Below, piece after piece: positions 1-7,162 of a stretch of 8,160 bases of DNA. Within the stretch, counting starts at the first letter, position 1. Every line of letters starts with the position of its first letter. Origin of the DNA: JBFWIL01 sp050256015 (lineage in GTDB: Bacteria; Bacteroidota; Bacteroidia; Bacteroidales; Prolixibacteraceae); contig JBFWIL010000112.1 in NCBI GenBank assembly GCA_050256015.1, forward strand, positions 1 through 8,160, written 5' to 3'. The translations under genes and the position numbers were made by a program. The notes beneath the pieces are model-generated. The model worked only from the letters and a program-made list of their open reading frames with translations. It ran no database searches and had not been told where the DNA came from.

Positions 1-2402
1 GTAGAATCGGGAAACCTAAGATCAGCTTTAATTATTATACAGGATGGAATCAGGCCCAACGACAGATTAAAATGCTGGATGCAGAGCAATGGCTGGACCG
101 GGCCTACGAGGTGATGAACCAAACTTATCTGGAGGCCTACCCGAATGCTTCGGTAAGCGATGATTATGATAAACGTGTTGCTACAATCGGGAGTTTCGAC
201 CGGACCATGATTCCGGATCCGGCATGGGCGGAAGACGGACATCCCGGTATTGAATTTGTGAATTGGCAGGATGAAATTTTCCAAAAAGGAGCTGTTAACA
301 ATTATCAACTTTCTGCCTCAGGGGGAACTGATGCGGTGAAGTATTTCGTTTCCGGAGACTATCTGGATCAGGACGGATTTGTTATAGGGGTTGGCTATAA
401 GCGTTATGCTGCAAGAGCCAATGTAGAAGTTAAAGTAAGCAATAAAATGACAATGGGAATTAACATTGCTCCTTCTTATTCGGTAAAAGATGACCCCGGA
501 GTAGAAGGGAAAGATAATCAGTTCCATATTGCCGTGAGCATGCCGCCTATCGTATCAACCACTGCAGGAGGTGTCGAATATAATACGGGAGAGTATACCA
601 CCTATACCTGGGGAAACACAAGAAACAGTCCGGTTGCCGTATTAAATAATACGATCGGAAAGACCAAAAACTTCAGAACACTGACCAGTATTTTTGGAGA
701 TTACGAAATAATTGACGGATTACATGTCAGATCTTCTTTAAATTTGGACAATACAGATTCTCGTTATAAATACTATCGTCCGGCATGTGTCAGCGGAAGT
801 CTGGGGTCCAGGCAGGCCAGCGGCAGATATGTAAGCTTCAACCGGCAGACTTTTGTCAATGAAAACACCGTCTCTTTTAACCGGACGTTTGCTGAAAAAC
901 ATAATGTTTCCGCCGTAGCAGGTTTATCATATAATATGAGCCGGATCGATTACAGTCAGATTTATGCCACGGATGGTTTCGGGACGGATTATATTACTAC
1001 ATTAAATGATGCGAACGGCATTTCTGCAACCGATACTTATACAACGGAAACAAAAAATGTGTTGATTTCTTATTTTGGCAGGGTGAATTACAGTTATATG
1101 GATCGCTATTTACTTTCTGCAAGTATCCGCAGGGACGGTTCTTCACGCTTTGGAGATGATACTAAATGGGGTGTTTTCCCGGCTGCATCGGTGGGATGGC
1201 GACTCTCCGATGAGGAATTTTTGAAAAATGTGGATTGGTTGTCAATTTTGAAAGTTAGAGCAAGTTGGGGAATTTCAGGAAATAACGGACTTGGAGGCGA
1301 CTATGAAAGTATTGCCCTATTACAATCTTCCGATTATTCCTTCGGGGGTAATCAGGTTGTTGGCTTAACTTCTGAAAATATTGCCAATTCGGATTTAAGC
1401 TGGGAAGAATCAAAAACATATAATTTTGGATTGGATTACGGGCTCCTTAAAAACCGTCTGTTTGGATCTGTGGAATATTACCGGAAGACAAATACCGATC
1501 TGTTACTGGATATTAATGTTCCGGCATCAACCGGGTTCGAGACTTCTTTAACCAATATCGGGGAAGTATTTAATCATGGGTGGGAATTTGAATTGAATTC
1601 CAGAAATTTTACCGGTAAATTTCAATGGAATACCAAATTGAATCTGAGTTTTAATGGAAATGAGGTCCGTCACTTAGGACCTGATGATGCGCCTATTTTA
1701 GGAGGATCATTTGATATTAACCATAACATACTGAAAGTAGGAGAACCTATGTACAGTATTTATGTCGTTAAACAAATCGGGATTCTGTCTGCTGAAGATA
1801 TTGCGAATGGTGCTGCTCTTTACGGAAGTGAAGAGGAGGGAGACCCGAAGTATGAGGATTACAATAAGGATGGGACCATTTCTGCTGAAGACCGGCAAAT
1901 TTTAGGTCATCCGAATCCTGATTATACCTGGGGACTAACGAATACATTTAAGTACAGGGGATTCGATCTTTCCATCTTCATTCAGGGGCAACATGGCGGT
2001 AAGCTTTATTCTACTTTCGGGCGTGCTGTAGACCGTACCGGAACAGGCTGGCTGGATAACCAGATTCAGGCATGGGCATACCGCTGGCGTTCTGCCGATA
2101 ACCCAGGCAAAGGACTGAAAGGGAAGGCAAAATCTTCTTTCGGCCGTATTAAAAATACAGACTGGATGTATCCGAGTGATTACTGGAGGATCCGAAATAT
2201 TACGCTGGGATACGATCTGAAAAAATTGATAAACAGTAAGCTGATTAGCAGAGCCAGGATTTATGTAACTGCGGAGAATTGGTTCGGTGATGATAAATAT
2301 GATGGGGGAGCAAATCCGGAAGCTGTCAATACGTATGGTGATGATTATGGCGGTATCCCTCTGGCAAAGTCAATGATTTTTGGCGTGAATTTTACATTTT
2401 AA
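1..2402 (+). CDS. SusC/RagA-family TonB-linked outer-membrane transporter (5' end outside window)
   Basis: Outer-membrane TonB-dependent channel that, with its SusD partner, imports oligosaccharides into the periplasm using energy from TonB-ExbBD. The frame is open from position 3 to the TAA at 2400-2402, giving 799 visible residues; the family is usually about 1000-1100, so the signal peptide, carboxypeptidase-D-like N-terminal domain and most of the plug lie upstream. The ATG at 72 is internal, because the family-typical GKPKISFNYYTG (end of the plug) is read before it. The rest is beta-barrel: alternating aromatic strands, the conserved LSASIRRDGSSRFG and WGVFPAASVGWRLS (about 1110-1210), NPDYTWG (about 1910-1935) and a terminal phenylalanine, typical of barrels recognised by the Bam machinery. 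DYNKDGTISAED at 1857-1892 has the D-x-N-x-D-G calcium-loop pattern common in this family. No frameshift is seen. Codon use is AT-rich at third positions, unlike the enzymes downstream. The family is certain; the substrate cannot be read from sequence. Confidence 0.97.
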   Translation, partial: RIGKPKISFNYYTGWNQAQRQIKMLDAEQWLDRAYEVMNQTYLEAYPNASVSDDYDKRVATIGSFDRTMIPDPAWAEDGHPGIEFVNWQDEIFQKGAVNNYQLSASGGTDAVKYFVSGDYLDQDGFVIGVGYKRYAARANVEVKVSNKMTMGINIAPSYSVKDDPGVEGKDNQFHIAVSMPPIVSTTAGGVEYNTGEYTTYTWGNTRNSPVAVLNNTIGKTKNFRTLTSIFGDYEIIDGLHVRSSLNLDNTDSRYKYYRPACVSGSLGSRQASGRYVSFNRQTFVNENTVSFNRTFAEKHNVSAVAGLSYNMSRIDYSQIYATDGFGTDYITTLNDANGISATDTYTTETKNVLISYFGRVNYSYMDRYLLSASIRRDGSSRFGDDTKWGVFPAASVGWRLSDEEFLKNVDWLSILKVRASWGISGNNGLGGDYESIALLQSSDYSFGGNQVVGLTSENIANSDLSWEESKTYNFGLDYGLLKNRLFGSVEYYRKTNTDLLLDINVPASTGFETSLTNIGEVFNHGWEFELNSRNFTGKFQWNTKLNLSFNGNEVRHLGPDDAPILGGSFDINHNILKVGEPMYSIYVVKQIGILSAEDIANGAALYGSEEEGDPKYEDYNKDGTISAEDRQILGHPNPDYTWGLTNTFKYRGFDLSIFIQGQHGGKLYSTFGRAVDRTGTGWLDNQIQAWAYRWRSADNPGKGLKGKAKSSFGRIKNTDWMYPSDYWRIRNITLGYDLKKLINSKLISRARIYVTAENWFGDDKYDGGANPEAVNTYGDDYGGIPLAKSMIFGVNFTF

Positions 2403-2419
2403 TTTATAAGAACATCATT

Positions 2420-3943
2420 ATGAAAAATATAATATTTTTTCTAAGCTTTCTATTGATTTTGTTTATGACAGCCTGTGAAGATGATCTGGATCAGGTTCCC
2501 ATTTCATACATGAGTGCGGGAAGCTTTTATACAACTACGGATGAAATAGAAGACGCGGTAAACGGCATTTACAATACGTTATCCGATTATCCGGAAAATG
2601 AATTCTATCTGACAGATGTCCGTTCCGATGATTTTTATGTTACTCCGTATACAGGTTCCAGTGTAAGATCCTGGGATCCGATCAGTAATTTTGAAACGAC
2701 TATTGCTACGAATGAACTGGTTGAATATCCCTGGGATAATGATTATACCGGGATCATGCGCGCCAATACGGTACTGAATTACATTTCCACGGATATTGTT
2801 ACAGATCAGGATACTTATAACCGGTTGTTGGGAGAGACGAAGTTTTTACGTGCTTTCTTTTATTTCGATCTGGTGAAACTTTACGGTAAAGTGCCTATTA
2901 TTGATAAACTGGTAACCGGAAGCGAAGCTTTGTCTGTTGGAAGAAGCAGTGTGGAGTCGGTCTATACCTTAATCATTAATGATTTGACCGATGCTGTTGA
3001 TCTTTTACCGGAATCCTATTCGGGCAGCGATGATGTGGGAAGAGTTACGAAATACGCAGCTGAAGGTATTTTGGCCCGGGTTTATCTGATGCGTTCCGGT
3101 CCGCAGCTTCATCCGGACGGTCCCTGTTTAAACAGCGGGGAATATGACAAAGCCCTGACTTTGCTGAATGACATCATCAATAGCGGGAAGTATGAAATGC
3201 TGGATAACTACGGAAACATTTTCGGGCTGAATTACGAGAACAGTAAGGAGATTGTTTTCGACATTCAGTTTACGAACGGTGACTATGGTACCGGAGGAGA
3301 ATATCCGGGATTAATCAATTCCAGCAGTGATTTTTGGCATACAATAGGATTTTCTCCTTCTATCGGAACGGAAAGTGTCAATGTTTCCGAAGACCTTTTT
3401 GCCGCTTATGATACGACATCTGCTGATTTGCGGGACGATTTCAATGTTATTTACAAATGGTATAACGCTACTCTCGGAGTTACTCTGGTGGATCCTGTTG
3501 TTACGAAATGGTGTCTGGATCCAAATACCTGGGGGAGCAATTATTACGATTTTGCCTTGAATTTTCCTATTCTGCGGTATACGGATGTATTGATGATGAA
3601 AGCCGAGTGTATTTTGCAAGGGGCTGCCGGAACTCAGGCGGAGGTGGATGAAATAGTGAACAAGGTTAGAGAACGGGCCGGATTGACAGATATTTCCAAT
3701 GTTACCATCGATCAGTTATTGGAAGAGAGAAGAAAGGAATTCTTTACAGAAGGGCGACGCTGGCCTGACCTGGTCAGAACAGGCAAAGTGCTGACAGTGA
3801 TGAATGCCTGGCTTGCGGGAGATGAAGATTATCTGAATGAAATGCCCTCTTCTATTGATTATACCTCTATCATTAATCCTGTTCCTCAGGATGAAATTGA
3901 TATTAAGGAGGGATTGTATGATCAGAACGAGGGTTATCAGTAA
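2420..3943 (+). CDS. SusD/RagB-family surface glycan-binding lipoprotein
   Basis: Outer-membrane lipoprotein that sits as a lid on the SusC channel and binds glycan at the cell surface. It has 507 residues, usual for the family. The start is fixed by the signal sequence MKNIIFFLSFLLILFMTAC: a short basic end, a hydrophobic core and a lipobox cysteine at residue 19. The cysteine is followed by the acidic EDD, which resembles the Bacteroidota lipoprotein export signal for surface display. The N-terminal SusD-like domain contains the hallmark LRAFFYFDLVKLYGKVPII (residues 143-161), part of its TPR-like helices. The C-terminal RagB/SusD domain contains EERRKEFFTEGRRWPDLVR (from about residue 435) and ends with the family-typical NPVPQDEID...GY. 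It starts 17 nt after the SusC stop with no promoter or terminator between, so the two form one transcript. No Shine-Dalgarno sequence is present, as usual in this phylum. The ligand cannot be deduced from sequence; the neighbouring enzymes suggest a rhamnose/uronate glycan. Confidence 0.97.
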   Translation: MKNIIFFLSFLLILFMTACEDDLDQVPISYMSAGSFYTTTDEIEDAVNGIYNTLSDYPENEFYLTDVRSDDFYVTPYTGSSVRSWDPISNFETTIATNELVEYPWDNDYTGIMRANTVLNYISTDIVTDQDTYNRLLGETKFLRAFFYFDLVKLYGKVPIIDKLVTGSEALSVGRSSVESVYTLIINDLTDAVDLLPESYSGSDDVGRVTKYAAEGILARVYLMRSGPQLHPDGPCLNSGEYDKALTLLNDIINSGKYEMLDNYGNIFGLNYENSKEIVFDIQFTNGDYGTGGEYPGLINSSSDFWHTIGFSPSIGTESVNVSEDLFAAYDTTSADLRDDFNVIYKWYNATLGVTLVDPVVTKWCLDPNTWGSNYYDFALNFPILRYTDVLMMKAECILQGAAGTQAEVDEIVNKVRERAGLTDISNVTIDQLLEERRKEFFTEGRRWPDLVRTGKVLTVMNAWLAGDEDYLNEMPSSIDYTSIINPVPQDEIDIKEGLYDQNEGYQ

Positions 3944-3959
3944 GTTATATTTAGAATTG

Positions 3960-3999
3960 AAGAATCTTCAGGGAGTTCATTCCCTGAAAGATTCTTTTT
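3960..3999 (+). terminator. Rho-independent terminator of the SusC-SusD operon
   Basis: An inverted repeat lies 16 nt after the SusD stop. The left arm AAGAATCTTCAGGGA (3960-3974) pairs with the right arm TCCCTGAAAGATTCTT (3981-3996) across a six-base GTTCAT loop, with a single bulged A in the right arm. The stem is followed by a T run (3995-3999). The 15-bp stem with an adjacent U tract is a strong intrinsic terminator and should separate SusCD transcription from the enzyme genes downstream. Confidence 0.9.
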
Positions 4000-4002
4000 G
4001 AT

Positions 4003-4191
4003 CCTATCCTGCTTGTTCCTGCTTTTCGGCAGATGAGCCGTGCCCTGGTTCAAATTGCCCAACCCATATGGAAACTGATCGGCTCGGAGATCGACAGCTA
4101 TGATCTGTTGATGCCACATGCACCTGACAGTGTGGTGGCGGAAGGGCAAAAATACGGCTGGACCAACTGGGGTGAAATACTAAAGCCTTGA
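4003..4191 (+). pseudogene. Probable gene remnant (C-terminal-type fragment of a possible beta-galactosidase-like enzyme)
   Basis: A + strand frame is open from 3988 to a TGA at 4189-4191, with an ATG at 4033. It reads like part of a folded protein rather than noise: an amphipathic stretch (SRALVQIAQPIWKLIG), then DSYDLLMPHAPDSVVAEG and YGWTNWGEILKP, rich in Trp and Gly. From memory, the latter part resembles the segment before and at the start of the beta-galactosidase (GH42-type) trimerization domain, which would normally continue with a GTEVLA-like strand; here a stop follows instead. Third positions are about 58% G/C by my count, as in the rhamnosidase and unlike SusCD. It begins directly after the SusD terminator, with no promoter, signal peptide or upstream catalytic part. 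I infer a truncated remnant. The alternatives are a small free-standing protein of about 52 residues starting at 4033, or chance. The family assignment is weak. Confidence 0.5.
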
Positions 4192-4242
4192 CGTAAAAGA
4201 ACTGTTCATTTGCTGCCCGGATGTTTGAAAAATAATTTTTTT

Positions 4243-4277
4243 TTTGCATCTTGTCATGAAAGATCGGTATAACTTTG
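4243..4277 (+). promoter_or_regulatory. Bacteroides-type promoter of the GH78 gene
   Basis: TAACTTTG at 4270-4277 matches the Bacteroides -7 consensus TAnnTTTG exactly, and TTTG at 4243-4246 matches the -33 element. The spacer of 23 nt is a little longer than usual. Transcription would begin near 4285, giving a leader of about 30 nt before the ATG at 4315. A ten-T run (4236-4245) runs into the -33 element, and a small inverted repeat (ATCTT 4248-4252, AAGAT 4260-4264) lies in the spacer. The position just upstream of a gene and downstream of a terminator supports the call. Confidence 0.6.
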
Positions 4278-4314
4278 TCTCTAATTAACCTGCATAAACC
4301 TAATTTGATCTGCT

Positions 4315-7026
4315 ATGAAAAAAATGTTGTTTCTGCTTAGTGCAGTATTTCTGATTGGCGGCAGTGTTACAGCCCAGGTCGAAGTCAGGAACCTGCTTGT
4401 GGAAAACAAGGTCAATCCGGCCGGCATCAGCGAAATGTATCCCCGCCTGAGCTGGCAGCTCCATACCGGCAGGCGGAATGTGGTCCAGACGGCTTTTGAC
4501 ATCCGGGTAAGCGAAAACGCGGAAGCCCTGCCGGAGGGAAGGGAACTGATCTTCAGTACCGGGAAAATTCCCTCCGGTCAGTCTGTCTATGTGCCTTTTA
4601 CCGGGAGCACCCTGAAACCGGGACGTAAATACTACTGGCAGGTGCGGGTGTGGGACAATAACGACCGAGTATCCAAATGGAGTGAGCCGGCCTTTTGGGT
4701 TATGGGACTGATGGGACCGGAAAACTGGTCGGCCAAATGGATCCGGCAAGGGTTCCGTGAACCTGAAGCTTCCCCTGTATTCCGTAAGGAATTTGTCAGC
4801 GAAAAAAAGCTTAAGCTTGCTACTGCCTTTATTTCAGCCAGGGGATTGTATGAGGCCGAGATCAACGGGAAAAAAGTGGGCGACATTTGTTTGGCTCCGG
4901 GATGGACTTCTTATGATAAGCGGATCCAGTACCAGACGTATGAGGTTACCGACCTGCTGAAAGAAGGTAAAAACGCCATTGGGGTAAGTCTGGGAAACGG
5001 CTGGTACCGCGGAGAAGTGGGATTTTCCGGGAAACGTGCCCTGTACGGCGATGAACTGGCTCTGATCTTTCAGCTGCAGCTGATCTATGCAGACGGAACT
5101 GTGGAGCAAGTGGTTTCCGACGGTTCCTGGCGTTGTTCCACCGGTCCGATACGCAATGCTGAAATCTATCACGGTGAGACCTATGATGCCCGGCTGGAAA
5201 AACCCGGCTGGTCAAGTCCGGGCTTTAATGAAGCCGACTGGAGTGCCATTGTCATTGCCGAATACCCGGTTATCAACCTGGTGGCAACGGAAAATGAACC
5301 GGTGCGCAAGCATGAGGTGCTTAAGCCCGTGAGCATAATAACCACGCCTTCCGGCGACAGCGTGATTGATTTCGGACAAAACATGGTAGGCTGGGTGCAG
5401 ATGAAGGTTTCGGGCAAAGCCGGAGACAGGGTAAGCCTGAGTCATTCCGAGGTGCTTGACAAAGACGGGAATTTTTATACAGAGAGCCTGCGCTCTGCCA
5501 AACAGACCAACACATACATTCTGAAAGGGGAAGGGGTGGAAACCTTTGAACCCCATTTTACCTGGCAGGGCTTTCGCTTTGTAAAGGTGGAAGGGTATCC
5601 GGGGGAACTGAAGCCGGAAAACTTCACGGCTACGGCCTTGTATTCCGACATGGTTTCCACGGGTAGCTTCTCCTGTTCCGATGAGCTGGTCAACCGCCTT
5701 CAGGAAAACATTCGCTGGGGACAGCGGGGCAACTTTCTGGATGTGCCAACCGATTGTCCTCAGCGTGACGAACGGCTGGGATGGACCGGTGATGCCCAGG
5801 TGTTTGCCCGGACGGCCGGGTTCAATTACCGGGTGCACAGCTTTTTTAGTAAGTGGATGAAAGACCTTGCAGCCGATCAGCACGAAGACGGCAGCGTGCC
5901 TTACGTAATTCCCGATGTGCTGCGGAACAGTCGTTGCAGTCCGGGTTGGGGCGATGCTGCCACGGTCATTCCCTGGACCCTGTACCAGGTATACGGCGAC
6001 CGGCGGGTGTTGGAAACCCAGTACGAAAGTATGAAAGCCTGGGTAAATTATATGGATTCCCTTAGCGTAAACGATTTGTGGTTCCCGGAATATTCCTATG
6101 GCGACTGGCTGTTTTTCCGGCCGGCCGACGATAACGACGGCCGTTCGGCGGTAACCGACAAAAATCTGATTGCCCAGTGTTTCTTTGCTTACTCTGCGGA
6201 CCTGCTGATCAAAACCGCCCGGGTGCTGGAAATGGATGAGGATGCCGGCCGGTATGAAGCGCTGCTTTCCCGGATCCGTGCGGCTTTTGTCCATGAGTAC
6301 GTCACTCCTTCGGGCCGGCTGGTGTCGGGTACCCAAACGGCTTATGTGCTGGCTCTTGCTTTTGATATGCTGCCTGAAAATTTGCGGGAACAGGCAGCGG
6401 CCCGGCTGGCAAAAAATATCCGCAGGTACGATACGCACCTGACCACCGGCTTTCTCGGAACCCCCTACCTTTGCCAGGTGCTTACCCGTTTTGGCTATGC
6501 CGAGCTGGCCTATGAACTGTTGCTGCAGAAATCCTATCCTTCCTGGCTGTATCCCGTGACCATGGGGGCCACCACTATCTGGGAACGCTGGGACGGCATC
6601 AAACCCGACGGCACTTTTCAGACGCCGGGAATGAACTCTTTCAATCATTATGCTTACGGAGCTATTGGCGACTGGATGTACCGGGAAGTGGCCGGTATTG
6701 ATACCGATCCCGATCATCCGGGGTACAAGCAGATCCGGATCCGCCCGCATATTTCCACCAAACTGGATTATGCACATGCCGAGTTGGAAACCTACTACGG
6801 GAAGGTGGTTTCCGGATGGAAACATTCGGGTGAGAGCCTGCGCATGGATGTGCAAATCCCGGCCAACACCTCTGCACTGGTTTATATTCCGGCCGGAGAC
6901 GCCGGACAGATAAAGGAAGGCAGAAAAGATCTTTCTTCTGTTCGTGAAGTAGAACTGATTGGTGCGGAAGACGGCTATGTGGTGGTTCGTATCGGTTCTG
7001 GCAGTTACCAGTTTATCGTGAAGTGA
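4315..7026 (+). CDS. Exported alpha-L-rhamnosidase, glycoside hydrolase family 78
   Basis: Inverting exo-hydrolase that releases terminal alpha-L-rhamnose, probably in the periplasm from oligosaccharides imported by SusCD. It has 903 residues, usual for a multidomain GH78. A type I signal peptide (basic MKK, hydrophobic core, cut near SVTAQ) covers about residues 1-22 and sets the start; the in-frame ATG at 4324 would remove its basic residues. Domains in order: an Fn3-like N-terminal module (about 25-135); the rhamnosidase N-terminal beta-sandwich (about 160-330, with LGNGWYRG); the concanavalin-like domain (about 345-433, with DFGQN at 352-356); the (alpha/alpha)6 catalytic barrel (about 440-790); and the C-terminal beta-sandwich (from about 798). 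DCPQRDERLGWTGD holds D480, E486 and D493, with E486 the expected general acid; E757 in GATTIWERWDG is the expected general base. All catalytic positions are intact. Codon use is GC-richer than SusCD. It has its own promoter, so expression may be separate from the transporter pair. Linkage specificity is not readable. Confidence 0.96.
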   Translation: MKKMLFLLSAVFLIGGSVTAQVEVRNLLVENKVNPAGISEMYPRLSWQLHTGRRNVVQTAFDIRVSENAEALPEGRELIFSTGKIPSGQSVYVPFTGSTLKPGRKYYWQVRVWDNNDRVSKWSEPAFWVMGLMGPENWSAKWIRQGFREPEASPVFRKEFVSEKKLKLATAFISARGLYEAEINGKKVGDICLAPGWTSYDKRIQYQTYEVTDLLKEGKNAIGVSLGNGWYRGEVGFSGKRALYGDELALIFQLQLIYADGTVEQVVSDGSWRCSTGPIRNAEIYHGETYDARLEKPGWSSPGFNEADWSAIVIAEYPVINLVATENEPVRKHEVLKPVSIITTPSGDSVIDFGQNMVGWVQMKVSGKAGDRVSLSHSEVLDKDGNFYTESLRSAKQTNTYILKGEGVETFEPHFTWQGFRFVKVEGYPGELKPENFTATALYSDMVSTGSFSCSDELVNRLQENIRWGQRGNFLDVPTDCPQRDERLGWTGDAQVFARTAGFNYRVHSFFSKWMKDLAADQHEDGSVPYVIPDVLRNSRCSPGWGDAATVIPWTLYQVYGDRRVLETQYESMKAWVNYMDSLSVNDLWFPEYSYGDWLFFRPADDNDGRSAVTDKNLIAQCFFAYSADLLIKTARVLEMDEDAGRYEALLSRIRAAFVHEYVTPSGRLVSGTQTAYVLALAFDMLPENLREQAAARLAKNIRRYDTHLTTGFLGTPYLCQVLTRFGYAELAYELLLQKSYPSWLYPVTMGATTIWERWDGIKPDGTFQTPGMNSFNHYAYGAIGDWMYREVAGIDTDPDHPGYKQIRIRPHISTKLDYAHAELETYYGKVVSGWKHSGESLRMDVQIPANTSALVYIPAGDAGQIKEGRKDLSSVREVELIGAEDGYVVVRIGSGSYQFIVK

Positions 7027-7107
7027 ACCATCGTGGAGCTCCCGGGATGAAGGTAAAAAAGGCTAAGAACCGTTAAAAAGCACTTCCGGCCCTGGGGATT
7101 CAGCGGG

Positions 7108-7135
7108 GGATTGCTTATGTTTGCATAGATAATCC
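7108..7135. promoter_or_regulatory. 28-bp dyad around a -7 promoter box, upstream of GH105
   Basis: TATGTTTG at 7116-7123 matches the Bacteroides -7 consensus TAnnTTTG exactly, 39 nt before the GH105 start; a convincing -33 TTTG is not seen at the expected distance. The box sits in a symmetric imperfect palindrome centred at 7121.5: outer arms GGATT (7108-7112) and AATCC (7131-7135), inner arms TATG (7116-7119) and CATA (7124-7127), with 3 nt between arms on each side. No T run follows, so it is not an intrinsic terminator. I infer a promoter that may have an operator over its core, but this could be chance. Confidence 0.4.
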
Positions 7136-7162
7136 GGATGTATAACCATTAATTGATAAAGA

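Larger units (their letters stand above)
3944..4314. other. Intergenic region between the SusCD pair and the rhamnosidase
   Basis: This 371-nt gap holds, in order, an intrinsic terminator, an open + strand stretch that looks like a gene remnant, an AT-rich segment with a run of ten T (4236-4245), and a Bacteroides-type promoter for the rhamnosidase. Base composition changes from AT-richer to GC-richer right after the terminator. No intact gene, tRNA, transposase fragment or clear repeat border is visible. The parts are listed separately. Confidence 0.8.

Noticed and set aside
72..74. ATG at 72 as the start of the SusC-like gene
   Set aside because: The same frame is open to the window edge and already encodes conserved plug sequence before this methionine, so it is internal.
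2403..2419. Possible separate promoter for SusD
   Set aside because: Only 17 nt separate the genes and no TAnnTTTG element is present. SusC and SusD are normally co-transcribed.
3311..3619. Open frames on both strands inside the SusD gene
   Set aside because: They are shadows of the SusD reading frame, whose domains run unbroken through this stretch.
5212..6855. Long antisense open frame of 547 codons inside the GH78 gene
   Set aside because: It lies wholly opposite a gene with intact domains and catalytic residues. Its translation has no recognisable domain or plausible export signal, and GC-rich codon use on the + strand explains the lack of stops.
7027..7100. Possible terminator after GH78
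   Set aside because: The stretch has short G/C-rich words and A runs, but no stem of useful length followed by a T run.
7094..7112. Direct repeat GGGGATT (7094-7100 and 7106-7112) upstream of GH105
   Set aside because: Two short 7-bp copies in a G-rich stretch are easily chance, and the second copy is better explained as the left arm of the 28-bp dyad.
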